Part shown: positions 35,315 to 45,267 of the stretch, one piece after another | How positions within the stretch are numbered: position 1 is the stretch's first letter | Layout of the letters: the number at the start of each line of letters is the position of its first letter | NCBI GenBank assembly: GCA_900768685.1 | Contig: CAAGDX010000025.1 | Coordinates: forward strand, 1 to 64,000 | Direction of reading: 5' to 3' | DNA from: Bacteroidales bacterium | GTDB lineage: Bacteria > Bacteroidota > Bacteroidia > Bacteroidales > Muribaculaceae | Length of the DNA stretch: 64,000 nt | Position numbers and translations under genes: made by a program | The notes under the pieces: model-generated | What the model was told of the DNA's origin: nothing | The model's database searches: none | The model's input: only the letters and a program-made list of their open reading frames with translations

Positions 35315-36616
35315 TTATCCTCCGAAGTTATCGTAGTGTATGCTTTCCGGTGCAACTCCGAGGCTGTCCAGCATTTTGTTTACTGCAGCACTCATCGGAC
35401 CGGGACCGCACATATAGTATTCGATATCTTCCGGAGATTCGTGGTCTTTGAGGTATGTTTTGTAAATTACTTCGTGAACGAAGCCGGGAGTGTATTTCAC
35501 GCCCGCTTCATCAGCAGCCGGGTCCGGTCGGTCCAGAGCAAGGTGGAACTTGAAGTTAGGAAATTCCTTTTCCAGTTGGAGGAAATCTTCAAGGTAGAAC
35601 ACCTCGTTCAGTGCACGAGCACCATAGAAGTAATTCATGATTCTGTCCGTAGTTTTCAGTGTCTTGGTCATGTGCATGATTTGTGCACGGAGCGGTGCCA
35701 TACCTGCACCACCGCCAATCCACATCATTTCTGCCTTAGAGTCAAAAATAGGGTGGAAATCACCGTAAGGTCCGCTCATAATTACCTTGTCACCCGGTTT
35801 GAGTGTAAAGATATAACTGGAAGCAATACCCGGCATCACGTCTTGGAATCCTACTTCCGGTTTCGGTTTGAATGGCGGAGTGGCAATGCGCACTGTGAGC
35901 ATAATGCGGTCGCCTTCAGCAGGATAGTTTGCCATAGAGTATGCACGGATGGTAGGTTCGGTGTTTTTGCACTTTAGGGTGAAAAGTCCGAACTTTTCCC
36001 ATGCCGGGAGGTATTCATCGCCTATGAGAGCCTTATCGATGTCTTTATCGTAGTCCATTTCATACGTAGGAATCTTTATTTGAGCGTAAGAACCCGGGAT
36101 AAAGTTCATGTGTTCGCCCGGAGGGAGAGCCACGATAAACTCTTTGATGAAAGTGGCAACGTTTTTGTTTGAAATCACTTCACATTCCCATTCTTTAACG
36201 TCCAGCACAGATTCTGAAACGCCGATTTTCATATCGTCTTTCACTTTCACTTGGCAGCCAAGACGCCAGTGGTCTTTCATTTCCTTGCGAGTGAAGTGCA
36301 CTTTTTCCGTAGGCAAAATTTCGCCACCGCCTTCAAAAACCTGCAGGCGGCACTGTCCGCAACTGCCTTTTCCGCCACAAGCGGAGGAGAGGAACACACC
36401 GGAATCCGAGAGTGAGGAAAGGAGAGATTTTCCGGCATCAACGTTGATGTCCTTTGTATCGTTCATATTGATGTTTACCTTGCCGGACTTCACGAGATAA
36501 TGTTTTGCCACAAGGAGGACAGCCACAAGGAGCAGCGTAAGGATAAGGAAAATACCTACACTTGAAAATACTGTCAGAGATGTAGATGCAGCGAGTAATA
36601 TATTCGTTAGTGTCAT
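35315..36616 (-). CDS. nqrF: Na+-translocating NADH:quinone reductase subunit F
   Basis: 433 residues; the NADH-oxidising entry of Na+-NQR. One membrane helix (about 15-40), a 2Fe-2S ferredoxin domain with SACGGKGSCGQC (three ligand cysteines in the loop and a fourth in LGCQ), then FAD (RAYSMANYP) and NADH-binding (MWIGGGAGMAPLR) domains, ending YDNFGG. Last gene of the six-gene operon. Confidence 0.97.
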   Translation of the reverse strand: MTLTNILLAASTSLTVFSSVGIFLILTLLLVAVLLVAKHYLVKSGKVNINMNDTKDINVDAGKSLLSSLSDSGVFLSSACGGKGSCGQCRLQVFEGGGEILPTEKVHFTRKEMKDHWRLGCQVKVKDDMKIGVSESVLDVKEWECEVISNKNVATFIKEFIVALPPGEHMNFIPGSYAQIKIPTYEMDYDKDIDKALIGDEYLPAWEKFGLFTLKCKNTEPTIRAYSMANYPAEGDRIMLTVRIATPPFKPKPEVGFQDVMPGIASSYIFTLKPGDKVIMSGPYGDFHPIFDSKAEMMWIGGGAGMAPLRAQIMHMTKTLKTTDRIMNYFYGARALNEVFYLEDFLQLEKEFPNFKFHLALDRPDPAADEAGVKYTPGFVHEVIYKTYLKDHESPEDIEYYMCGPGPMSAAVNKMLDSLGVAPESIHYDNFGG

Positions 36617-36631
36617 AATTTCTTCTCCTTT

Positions 36632-37249
36632 TTATAGTTTAATACCCAAGAAACTCATAAAGGCTATGCCCATGAGTGCCGTGATGATAAATGTGATACC
36701 TATGCCGCGGAGTGGTTTCGGCACATTTGAGTAGCTTGCCACTCTCTCGCGGATTGCGGCTATAGCCACGATTGCGAGAAGCCAGCCAAGTCCCCATCCG
36801 GCTCCGGCACATGTTGCAGTCCATGCACTGTCAAATTCTCTCTGCTGCATAAAGAGCGAACCGCCGAGAATTGCACAGTTTACGGCAATAAGCGGGAGGA
36901 AAATACCGAGTGAAGCATAGAGCGAAGGGCTGTATTTTTCCACTGTCATTTCCACAAGTTGTGTCATAGACGCTATCACGGCGATAAACATTATCAGGGA
37001 GAGGAAACTCAAATCCACTTCCGCAAAATCTTCGCCGAGCCACTGTAAAGCGCCTGCCTTGAGAACGTAGTTTTCAAGCATATAGTTTACGGGAAGGCTT
37101 ATCACGAGCATAAATGTTACTGCCACTCCAAGTCCGAGTGCCGTCTTGACGTTTTTGGAAACGGCAAGGAACGAGCACATTCCCAGGAAGTATGCAAACA
37201 CCATATTGTCGATAAAAATCGACCTTATAAAGAGATTCAGTTCTTCCAT
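36632..37249 (-). CDS. nqrE: Na+-NQR subunit E
   Basis: 205 residues, about six membrane helices. NqrE and NqrD are inverted-topology homologues sharing an intramembrane 2Fe-2S centre. Typical blocks: FIDNMVFAYFLGMCSFLAVS and INCAILGGSLF-like VNCAILGGSLFMQQRE. 15 bp before nqrF. Confidence 0.96.
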   Translation of the reverse strand: MEELNLFIRSIFIDNMVFAYFLGMCSFLAVSKNVKTALGLGVAVTFMLVISLPVNYMLENYVLKAGALQWLGEDFAEVDLSFLSLIMFIAVIASMTQLVEMTVEKYSPSLYASLGIFLPLIAVNCAILGGSLFMQQREFDSAWTATCAGAGWGLGWLLAIVAIAAIRERVASYSNVPKPLRGIGITFIITALMGIAFMSFLGIKL

Positions 37250-37252
37250 TTT

Positions 37253-37879
37253 TTAGTCCTCCTGTAAATCTTTGTTTATTGAACGATGAACCCAAATGAT
37301 GCATGCCACAACAATGAGTGCCATAGGTGGAAGTATCATAAGTCCGTTGTTTACGTAGCCGTGTTCGTAGCACCACTGTGGCACTACCTGATATCCCAGG
37401 AGCGTACCGCTGCCGAGGAGTTCGCGGAAAAAGCCTACAATCACGAGGATAATAGTGTAGCCCAGTCCGTTGCCGATACCGTCTAGGAAAGACGGCCACG
37501 GGCGGTTTGCCATGGCAAATGCTTCAAGGCGTCCCATGAGGATACAGTTTGTGATTATCAAGCCGATAAACACGGAGAGTTGTTTTGCCACATCATAGGC
37601 GTAAGCAAGAAGCAACTGGTTTACTATCACCACCAGTCCCGCAACCACCACAAGCTGCACGATAATACGTATATTTGTGGGGATTGTGTTTCTGAGGAGT
37701 GAAATTATCACGTTTGAAAAAGCAAGCACGGCAATAACGGACATTCCCATCACGAGTGCCGGCTCGAGTTTTGCAGTCACCGCCAGAGCAGAGCAGATAC
37801 CGAGTATCTGTACGATGACCGGATTATCTTTTGACAGCGGATTAAATATCACGCTTTTACTTGTCTGTTTCTCTGCCAT
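37253..37879 (-). CDS. nqrD: Na+-NQR subunit D
   Basis: 208 residues, about six membrane helices. Recognised by NPVIVQILGICSALAVTAKL and IITNCILMGRLEAFAMANRP. Separated from nqrE by 3 bp. Confidence 0.96.
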   Translation of the reverse strand: MAEKQTSKSVIFNPLSKDNPVIVQILGICSALAVTAKLEPALVMGMSVIAVLAFSNVIISLLRNTIPTNIRIIVQLVVVAGLVVIVNQLLLAYAYDVAKQLSVFIGLIITNCILMGRLEAFAMANRPWPSFLDGIGNGLGYTIILVIVGFFRELLGSGTLLGYQVVPQWCYEHGYVNNGLMILPPMALIVVACIIWVHRSINKDLQED

Positions 37880-37881
37880 AA

Positions 37882-38583
37882 TTATTCAGCTCTAAGTGTT
37901 TTAAGATATGTTTTGTATGGTGAAAGGCAGTCGGCAAGCATTGCACTCACGCCTTTGCTGGTGATAGTGCCGCCGGAAATGCCGTTCACATAGTCTTCGT
38001 TGCCTAAGGGTTTCTGTCCGTTTTTCACCACGGAAACGGGGAGAAATTCTCCGTCTTTGAAAAGTGTTTTGCCGGGGAACTGTCCGTAAAATGCTTCTTT
38101 TGTGATTTCAGCGCCAAGTCCCGGAGTTTCGCCCTGATGGTCGAAGTATGCACCATAGATTGTGCTGCCGTCTTCATTGAGCGAGAGGTAGCCCCAAATC
38201 GGTCCCCAAAGTCCTGCACCGTAGAGAGGAATAATGTATTTTTTAGTGCCGTCTATTTCACAAATGTATAAAGGCAAAAGGCGTTCTGCGGCTGCAACTT
38301 TGCTTTGTGCCGCAACGCTGATTGCAAAAGCGTTATCGCCGATTTTTTCGCCATTTTCGTTTATAACAACCTGTCCGGTGATGTATTTGTCAAATTCTGC
38401 CTGAATATTCTCCGGTGCAGGAGTGATATTCACGGAAGCAAGAATCTGACGGCGACGGTCGTTGTCCTCGTTAGCCTGCTGGCGGTCTTTGAGCGACATG
38501 GAAGTGAGGGCAAGAGCCGTACCCACCACCACAACGAGGATTATGATGTAGATTACTGTATAAATATTGCTCTGCTTATTCAT
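37882..38583 (-). CDS. nqrC: Na+-NQR subunit C
   Basis: 233 residues; one N-terminal membrane helix (about 8-28) and a periplasmic FMN domain. The flavinylation motif reads GISGGTITSKG, with the Thr that takes covalent FMN (commonly SGAT in other species). The flavin transferase ApbE is not in the window. Overlaps nqrB by 8 bp. Confidence 0.96.
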   Translation of the reverse strand: MNKQSNIYTVIYIIILVVVVGTALALTSMSLKDRQQANEDNDRRRQILASVNITPAPENIQAEFDKYITGQVVINENGEKIGDNAFAISVAAQSKVAAAERLLPLYICEIDGTKKYIIPLYGAGLWGPIWGYLSLNEDGSTIYGAYFDHQGETPGLGAEITKEAFYGQFPGKTLFKDGEFLPVSVVKNGQKPLGNEDYVNGISGGTITSKGVSAMLADCLSPYKTYLKTLRAE

Positions 38584-39784
38584 TGCTGACGGATTTTACA
38601 CGGTTAAGTCTTTTGTTTATATTCGCTCTCACTACGCAATAGTCTATCAGCGGTGCAAATACGTTCATCAAGAGCACTGCGAGCATTGCTCCTTCCGGGT
38701 AACCGTTGTTATAGACGCGAATGATTATTGCAATTACACCTATGAGGAAGCCGTAGATGTATTTACCTGTGTTTGTGCGTGCTGCCGTCACAGGGTCTGT
38801 TGCCATAAACACTGCTGCAAAGGCAAAACCGCCCAAGCAGAGATGTTCTCCAACACCGAGCATCGAGCCGGGGTAGGTTGGAGTGGCAAATGCGTTTGCT
38901 ATCAGTGCCATAACCGCGCCTCCGGCAAAGACGGAGAGCATTACTCTCCAGCTTGCTATTCCTGTGGCGAGGAGTATCACCGCACCGATAAGTATGCAGA
39001 GTGTAGATGTTTCACCGAAAGAACCCGGAATCAAGCCTATGAACATATCCCAAAGCGACATTGCACCGTTTGAGAGGTTTGTGAGTGCAACTTCGCCTGT
39101 GGCTGTTGCCACCTGACCTAAAGGAGTAGCACCCGTGAAAGTGTCCGGGAGAGTGTTGCCAAGTCCGAGAATAGTGTCTGAAGCCACAAAAACCTTGTCA
39201 CCGCTCATGCTTGCAGGATAAGCGAAGAAAAGGAAGGCACGTGCGGCGAGCGACACGTTCAGGAAGTTGTAGCCTGTGCCACCGAATACTTCTTTTACGA
39301 AGATTACTGCAAAGGCTGTTGCTATGGCTATCATCCAGATAGGTGTCTCGATAGGGCAAATCATCGGGATAAGAAGTCCGGAAACGAGGAATCCCTCCTG
39401 GATTTCTTCTTTTCTCCACTGTGCCACCATAAATTCTATACCTAAACCTACGGCGTAGCAAACGATTATAGAGGGGAGAATGGCAAGAAATCCATAAGCC
39501 ATCATTTCAAAGAATGAAGCATCTGTCACTCCAGCCGCCAGATTGTTTTGGTACGCAGTATTGTACATTCCAAAGAAAAGACACGGCAGAAGTGCCAACA
39601 CTACTATTATCATAGCACGCTTGGAATCACGGCTGTCGTGAATGTGCACACCGGATTTGGATGTGGTGTTCGGTGTGAAAAGGAATGTTTCAAAGCCGTC
39701 AAACACGGAGTGGAATGCGTGGAGCTTTCCGCCCTCCTCAAAGTGAGGCTTTATCTTGTCTAAAAATTTCCTTAATGCTTTCAA
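38576..39784 (-). CDS. nqrB: Na+-NQR subunit B
   Basis: 402 residues, about ten membrane helices, forming the sodium channel core. The covalent-FMN motif is FTGATPLGQ. N-terminal segment HAFHSVFDGFETFLFTP is typical of NqrB. Follows nqrA by 57 bp. Confidence 0.97.
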   Translation of the reverse strand: MKALRKFLDKIKPHFEEGGKLHAFHSVFDGFETFLFTPNTTSKSGVHIHDSRDSKRAMIIVVLALLPCLFFGMYNTAYQNNLAAGVTDASFFEMMAYGFLAILPSIIVCYAVGLGIEFMVAQWRKEEIQEGFLVSGLLIPMICPIETPIWMIAIATAFAVIFVKEVFGGTGYNFLNVSLAARAFLFFAYPASMSGDKVFVASDTILGLGNTLPDTFTGATPLGQVATATGEVALTNLSNGAMSLWDMFIGLIPGSFGETSTLCILIGAVILLATGIASWRVMLSVFAGGAVMALIANAFATPTYPGSMLGVGEHLCLGGFAFAAVFMATDPVTAARTNTGKYIYGFLIGVIAIIIRVYNNGYPEGAMLAVLLMNVFAPLIDYCVVRANINKRLNRVKSVSNE

Positions 39785-39841
39785 AACGTCTTGAATTTAT
39801 TATGTTTCTTAAATCAAGTTTCCTTTAACTTTTTTTTGTGG

Positions 39842-41173
39842 CTATTCCAGTTCTTTACGAAGGTATTCAAGTCCTTCCGCCACAATTTTTTGCAATTCCA
39901 ATTTGGAGGTGTCGGCGTATTCCGCAAGTGCGAAATCTTCCGGTACAACTTCGTAAATGCCGAGTTCTTCCATTTGGTCTATATTCTTTGATAAAATGGC
40001 TTTTATCAGGAATTCCGGCAGGATATCCATAGGCATCATTTCGTCGTACTCGCCGGACATTATCATTGCACGGCGACCACCGTTCAGTCTTGCATCAGGT
40101 TTGAACAGGCGGCTCAGGAAATGACCAGGGAAAGATGTGCTTACGCTCATTTTCTTTGGTGAGAGTGAAGCCCAACCCATAAATTCCACTTTGTCGTCGC
40201 CTTCCGGGATTACGGTTACCTGGTGATAAGGGTAGTGGAGGAAGCCTTCCGGAGTTTCCGTGATGCCTGTAAGCACGTTTCCGGAGATTACGCGTTTGTG
40301 GCGTTTTTTCTTTTTGAGTTGTGAGTCCAAGATGCCGGTAAGGTCTGCACCAATCACTGTTTCCAGATAGTGAGGTTTTTCTATTTCGCTACCAGTGAGT
40401 GCTACCACTGCTGTTGCGTCAAATGTGCCGGAAATCACCAGTTTGCCTATGCGAGCGAGTGTGATTGCGTCCAGTGTCCACACCACTTCGCCTTTATTCA
40501 CGGGAGCAACATGGTTTATTGCCACGCCGATGTTTCCTGCAGGGTGTGGTCCTTCAATTTCCACCATTTCAGCACCCGGAACAGCCTTAAATCCGCTGCG
40601 GCAGGTGAAATATACTTTGCCTTTGGTGAGCATGGATAGGAGTTTGACACCTGCAGCGAGTTCTTTTTCTTTTCCGTCAAGCAGGAGAGAATAGTCCGGA
40701 GCGAGAGGAGCGGAATCAAAACCGGAAACGAAGATGTCGCGAGGTGCAACATCGTATTTCGGCACAATTCCGTAGGGCAACTGACGCATAAAAACCCATA
40801 AACCGCTGTGTGCGAGGAGATTTCTTGCGTCTTCCGCATTTTTGACGGCGGTGTCAAACTTTGCGGCTTCATTGCCTTCCGGCTCTATGACGAACTGCAA
40901 GATTTTTCTTCTGTCTCCGCGTACTATTTCTTTCAGCACACCGGAAACAGGGGAAACAACCTTAATATCTTCAAATTTTTTATCGTGAAACAGAGGTTCT
41001 CCCGCTTTTACCTTGGTGCCTTCTTTCACTTCCGGTTTGGGAGTGATACCAAGGAAATCATCGGGACATAGAGAAACCCTTTGAGGCAGGATTTTACGTT
41101 TGACGGCTTTATCTTCAATTCCGCCTGCGATTCTTAAGTCCAAGCCTTTTTTTAACTTAAGTTTTATGGCCAT
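39842..41173 (-). CDS. nqrA: Na+-NQR subunit A
   Basis: 443 residues, cytoplasmic subunit with a quinone-site role. Begins IKLKLKKGLDLRIAGG and includes LHDKKFEDIKVVSPVSGVL and GDRRKILQFVIEP, typical of NqrA. It leads the operon nqrABCDEF, in the standard order. Its start is 27 bp from a -7 box that overlaps an 11-bp palindrome (41203-41225), so redox-responsive control is plausible. Confidence 0.97.
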   Translation of the reverse strand: MAIKLKLKKGLDLRIAGGIEDKAVKRKILPQRVSLCPDDFLGITPKPEVKEGTKVKAGEPLFHDKKFEDIKVVSPVSGVLKEIVRGDRRKILQFVIEPEGNEAAKFDTAVKNAEDARNLLAHSGLWVFMRQLPYGIVPKYDVAPRDIFVSGFDSAPLAPDYSLLLDGKEKELAAGVKLLSMLTKGKVYFTCRSGFKAVPGAEMVEIEGPHPAGNIGVAINHVAPVNKGEVVWTLDAITLARIGKLVISGTFDATAVVALTGSEIEKPHYLETVIGADLTGILDSQLKKKKRHKRVISGNVLTGITETPEGFLHYPYHQVTVIPEGDDKVEFMGWASLSPKKMSVSTSFPGHFLSRLFKPDARLNGGRRAMIMSGEYDEMMPMDILPEFLIKAILSKNIDQMEELGIYEVVPEDFALAEYADTSKLELQKIVAEGLEYLRKELE

Positions 41174-41199
41174 GATATTATAATATTACAATATATGTG

Positions 41200-41225
41200 C
41201 AAAGATACGCAAATTTTGCGTATCT
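41200..41225 (-). promoter_or_regulatory. nqr promoter overlapping perfect palindrome
   Basis: Minus-strand -7 box TATCTTTG (41207-41200). Arms AGATACGCAAA (41203-41213) and TTTGCGTATCT (41215-41225) are exact reverse complements around one base. No T-tract follows the palindrome on either strand, so an operator is more likely than a terminator of rfbC. Confidence 0.65.
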
Positions 41226-41264
41226 CACATAATTTTGCGGCATAAAAATATGTGTAGAAATTAG

Positions 41265-41804
41265 CTATTCCACTTCTTCAAAAGAAATCCCTTTGAGGTC
41301 TTTGTCGGAGAGTTTGAGTGCGGACTTGGGAAGAGTCCAGTCAATGTTCAAGGTAGGGTCATCGTAGCGGAGGGTGTGTTCTGCTTGTGGAGCATAGACG
41401 TTATCCACTTTGTATTGGAATTGAGCCACGTCGGAAAGCACCACAAAACCGTGTGCACAGCCGCGTGGAATGAAAAACTGCTTGTGGTTCTCATCACTGA
41501 GTTCCACTGCTATGTGTTTGCCGTAAGTAGGGGAATCTTTGCGTAAATCCACAGCCACGTCAAGAACTTTTCCGCGACTTACGCGTACGAGTTTTGCCTG
41601 TGCAAATTCGCCGCCTTGGTAGTGCAAACCGCGAAGAACACCGAATGAGGACATAGACTCATTGTCCTGAACAAAAGTCACTTCGCCCACATTTTTTTTG
41701 AATTCTTCCAGTTTGAAAGATTCCATAAAATATCCGCGTGCATCACCAAACACTTTCGGCGTGATAAGCCACGCTCCCTCTAACGGCAATTTTTCAAATT
41801 CCAT
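41265..41804 (-). CDS. rfbC: dTDP-4-dehydrorhamnose 3,5-epimerase
   Basis: 179 residues, cupin fold, third enzyme of dTDP-L-rhamnose synthesis. GVLRGLHYQ contains the catalytic His, VDLRKDSPTYGK and FIPRGCAHGFVVL are further family blocks, and a Tyr in QFQYKVDN is the likely second catalytic residue. rfbA, B and D are not adjacent, so the pathway is split. Cytoplasmic; supplies O-antigen or capsule. Confidence 0.95.
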   Translation of the reverse strand: MEFEKLPLEGAWLITPKVFGDARGYFMESFKLEEFKKNVGEVTFVQDNESMSSFGVLRGLHYQGGEFAQAKLVRVSRGKVLDVAVDLRKDSPTYGKHIAVELSDENHKQFFIPRGCAHGFVVLSDVAQFQYKVDNVYAPQAEHTLRYDDPTLNIDWTLPKSALKLSDKDLKGISFEEVE

Positions 41805-41907
41805 ATAACAGCTACTTTTTTTTCACTTGCAAAGATAACTTATTTTCGCTATGTATGCAATAAAATAGTTTTTTTAATATATATAACAGGCTCTAAGCAT
41901 AGATTTT

Positions 41908-44712
41908 TTATCTTCTTGGACCCGGACCCATACCCGGAGGACCCCAACGACGCTGTGTTTTGGATTCCGGTTCGTTGCCTTTGCCAAACGTGTTGAAACG
42001 ATAGGTGAAGGTGAACATAAAGTAACGGGTGAGGGTGTTGAACTCAACGTCTTCCGTGTAGTTTGCAGCGACAGTGCGGTTTATGCTGTTTTGCTGCTTG
42101 AGGAGGTCGTATGCTTTTACTGCTATAGTGGCTGCATTTCCCGGGAGGAATTGGTATGAGATAGAAGCGTTCCACATCCAGGATTTAGTGTCGTAGCCTG
42201 CAGAGTAACCGCTTGTGGCAGTGTATCTAAGGTCGGAGTTGAGAACAATGCCGAAAGGAGTATAGTATGTTCCGTTAAACATGCCGCCATAGTTGTGAAC
42301 GGTGGAACTTTGTGTAGATGAGAGGGAATTGTTTGTGATTTGCACGCGGTAAAGAGGGCGGAGTTCCAGTTCAAGGTTATCCGGGCGGAACGCTATGCCG
42401 AAAGATTCGTGCCAAGAGAAAGTGCGGCTGGTGTTGCGGACGCCGTTGTTAAAGCCCACTTGCTGGTTGAAGTTCGCAAACATCATATTGTTTATAGTCC
42501 ACGTTTTGCGGCTTAGCGGCATGGAGAACATGTTCATAAGTCTTGCGGACCAAACACCGTTCACGTTTTCATACGTTGTGATTTGTCCTGAAGTCTCAGG
42601 GTTGTACGTGGTTTTGGAAACGATGCTGTTTTGTGCCATTGTGGCATTGAACATCACCATGAGTGAACGTTGAGTTTCGCTGTTAAAGTCTTGATAACGA
42701 GCCATGATGCTGTGAGTGAAAGTAGGGTCAAGGTTCGGGTTACCTACAATAATCTTCAGCGGGTCTGTTTTGTCTTCCACGGGTTGCAACTGTGAGAGCG
42801 TTGGCTGTGAACTGCGACCGCGGTAGAAAATGTTCATGGAGCGAGTTTTGGTAAATTTGAATCTTGCACGCACAAATGGAGCCCAGTTCCATACCCACCT
42901 TGTGGGGATAGTTCTTTCCGTCATCACCAAGTCCTCCGAACTGGACATTTGCGGAACAAGGGAGAATCCTGCGTCAAGGTTAAAAATTTTGCCTACTTTC
43001 TTGTAACCGATACGGATGTCTTGGTTGAAATATTTGTTGCGGAAACGGTCGCTGAGAGTGTCGTTATAAGAAAGGATGTCGTAGTCAATAATAGGCATAC
43101 CGAGTTCGTCGTATGTCACAGGGTGGTCATAGACGTCTTTGTCTGCATTGTTCCAGCGGTACTGTAAGCGGTAAGCGAATGTGAGGAAGTTGCCGTTTTT
43201 AGGATTTCCGAGAGGTTCCGTCCAGGTGATACGGGACATCAACATATTGTTCCAAGTGTGATTGTCGAGGTATTGGTCATAGACATCAATGGAGTCTAAA
43301 AGCCAGAATCTGTTCATGGAATAACTGTTTTCATCTTCGCGGACGTTGCTGAGCTGATATCTGAACTGCAAAGAGAGGGAACGACCGGGGCGAGAGCGGA
43401 ATTTGTGGTTGAAAACACCTTCACCGGACATTTCAAAAGATTTTCCGTGAGAGTCGCCTGTGTTTTGAGATTCGGCAGCGAGTTCGTAAGGATTCGTACG
43501 GTCACGGAGATAAGCGAAGTTTTGTGATGTTTCGTCTGTCCAAGAATCGTTTGTGTTGTAAGAGAAACGAGGGCGGAAATCAAAGGAGTTCAAGGAGTCC
43601 GGGTTCCACTGCACACGGAAGTCGCCTCGGATGTTGTGCCCCTTGTCCGTAGCATTGCTGAGTGTACTCTGAGTGGGGAACGAGTCGGCGAAGTTATACA
43701 TACGTTCAATGCGTTTGTATGTGTCACGGTCTGTGTGTGAGTACATTACGTCACCACCCACGCGGATAATTTCTTTATTTCCCACATTAAAGTTTACGCC
43801 GAACGTTTGTGAGTTGTTTATACCCTCGTTGCCTCCGAAGCGGCGGAAACGGCTACCGTTGCCGTCGGTAAATCCGAGGTCGTTTGTATTGTTTGCAGAG
43901 CCGATAAACGTTATTTGATTATCGTTCCAGAAACGGTTTACGTTGTACGTTATTTGGTAACGGTCGTCTGTACCGTAGCCGGCTTCCGCAGTGCCGAACC
44001 AACCGTTTTTCATACCTTTCTTTACGGTGAGGTTTATCACTGTTTCATCTTCTCCGTCGTCAACACCCGTCATACGAGCCAAGTCGCTTTTGCGGTCAAC
44101 TATTTGGAGTTTATCCACCATGCTTACAGGCAGGTTTTTAGATGCTACTTTCGGGTCGTCGCTGAAAAACTCCTTGCCGTCAACGAGGATTTTTGTCACG
44201 GTCTTGCCGTTTGCGGTGATTTTGCCTTCGGAATCCACTTCCACGCCAGGGAGCCGCTTGAGGAGGTCTTCCACTACGGCACTTGGCTGAGTTTTATATG
44301 AATCCGCATTAAATTCCACAGTGTCTTCCATCACCTTGATAGGCGTTTTGATGGCGGTCACCGTGGCTTCTTTGAGCATATATGATGATTCGTAGAGAGT
44401 AATAGTGTCAACTTTGAGACTTTTGCTTGCAATTTCTATGTTTTGGAAGTGTTTTTGGTAGCCCACATAGTCGCATTGCAGGATATATTTTCCGGACTTG
44501 ATGCCGGATAGAGTAAATGCACCGTTTATGTCTGCGGCACCGCCTTTTACGTATGAACTGTCACGCAGAGCAAGAACTCTTACGTCGGCTTCCGGTAGCG
44601 GTTCACCGGTATTATCTATAATTACACCTGAAACATTATAGGCTTTTGCTGAAATTGAAAATGCGAATAATATGATGAGGAGCGAAAGTCTCGTAAAATC
44701 GAATCTTAGCAT
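41908..44712 (-). CDS. TonB-dependent-type outer-membrane beta-barrel protein
   Basis: 934 residues. Signal peptide (about 1-24), carboxypeptidase-regulatory-like domain (about 25-110, VSGVIIDNTGEPLPEADV), plug-like domain (about 115-225, VVEDLLKRLPGVEVDSEGK, KILVDGKEFFSDDP), then an OMP_b-brl_3 barrel. The tail is a short Gly/Pro/Met/Arg sequence (GPPGMGPGPRR), not an aromatic barrel terminus, which is odd but seen in this family. No substrate partner lies nearby. Confidence 0.9.
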   Translation of the reverse strand: MLRFDFTRLSLLIILFAFSISAKAYNVSGVIIDNTGEPLPEADVRVLALRDSSYVKGGAADINGAFTLSGIKSGKYILQCDYVGYQKHFQNIEIASKSLKVDTITLYESSYMLKEATVTAIKTPIKVMEDTVEFNADSYKTQPSAVVEDLLKRLPGVEVDSEGKITANGKTVTKILVDGKEFFSDDPKVASKNLPVSMVDKLQIVDRKSDLARMTGVDDGEDETVINLTVKKGMKNGWFGTAEAGYGTDDRYQITYNVNRFWNDNQITFIGSANNTNDLGFTDGNGSRFRRFGGNEGINNSQTFGVNFNVGNKEIIRVGGDVMYSHTDRDTYKRIERMYNFADSFPTQSTLSNATDKGHNIRGDFRVQWNPDSLNSFDFRPRFSYNTNDSWTDETSQNFAYLRDRTNPYELAAESQNTGDSHGKSFEMSGEGVFNHKFRSRPGRSLSLQFRYQLSNVREDENSYSMNRFWLLDSIDVYDQYLDNHTWNNMLMSRITWTEPLGNPKNGNFLTFAYRLQYRWNNADKDVYDHPVTYDELGMPIIDYDILSYNDTLSDRFRNKYFNQDIRIGYKKVGKIFNLDAGFSLVPQMSSSEDLVMTERTIPTRWVWNWAPFVRARFKFTKTRSMNIFYRGRSSQPTLSQLQPVEDKTDPLKIIVGNPNLDPTFTHSIMARYQDFNSETQRSLMVMFNATMAQNSIVSKTTYNPETSGQITTYENVNGVWSARLMNMFSMPLSRKTWTINNMMFANFNQQVGFNNGVRNTSRTFSWHESFGIAFRPDNLELELRPLYRVQITNNSLSSTQSSTVHNYGGMFNGTYYTPFGIVLNSDLRYTATSGYSAGYDTKSWMWNASISYQFLPGNAATIAVKAYDLLKQQNSINRTVAANYTEDVEFNTLTRYFMFTFTYRFNTFGKGNEPESKTQRRWGPPGMGPGPRR

Positions 44713-44805
44713 AATATCTTTATTATTTTTGTACCAACCTTTAGACCTCTTGAAAGGCGGAATGTAAAAATGAAGTGTGTTAAAAAATGTGATAAGAAAT
44801 AGATT

Positions 44806-45258
44806 TTATGCCTTCTCTAAAATTTTAGGCAACGGAGAGAGTGAGGGCACGTTTTTGTCTGCGGCAACTTTTTTCAGAGCATTTTCTGCTTCTTCTTTAG
44901 TATTGAAAGAGCAAGCGGAAACGTAGTATTCCGTTTTTCCGTCACGAACCACAACCGCATTTTCGTAGCCGTTTTCCGCAAGGCGGTTTCTGAGTGCTTT
45001 GGCGTTGAAAAGTTGCTTGAATTGTCCTACGATTACCATGTATTTTTTTACGTCTTCTCTTTTTCCTCCGCATTTTTCTTCAAAGGTGACGTATTCCGTC
45101 CATTGCACGTTTTCTTCTTCAAGGGCAGCCTCATCAGGCACGTCTTGAGTTTTGTTTTTTGTAGCAAGTTCGTAGGCTGCACGGTAGTTTTCCTCAGATG
45201 TTTTGCATGCCGGCAGGAAAAGCACTGCCAGGAGTATGAGAATTGTGTATTGTTTCAT
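44806..45258 (-). CDS. SPOR-domain lipoprotein
   Basis: 150 residues. Lipoprotein signal with lipobox LPAC (Cys18), acidic linker, and C-terminal SPOR domain (about 73-140, YMVIVGQFKQLFNAKALRNRL, ...EYYVSACSFNTKEEAENALK), which binds denuded septal peptidoglycan. Probably an envelope or division-site protein. 9 bp before the phosphodiesterase gene lies upstream on the same strand. Confidence 0.88.
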   Translation of the reverse strand: MKQYTILILLAVLFLPACKTSEENYRAAYELATKNKTQDVPDEAALEEENVQWTEYVTFEEKCGGKREDVKKYMVIVGQFKQLFNAKALRNRLAENGYENAVVVRDGKTEYYVSACSFNTKEEAENALKKVAADKNVPSLSPLPKILEKA

Positions 45259-45267
45259 TTTAATTGT

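Noticed and set aside
41203..41225. Terminator of rfbC
   Set aside because: The palindrome has no T-tract and overlaps the nqr -7 box, so an operator fits better, though it is not proven.
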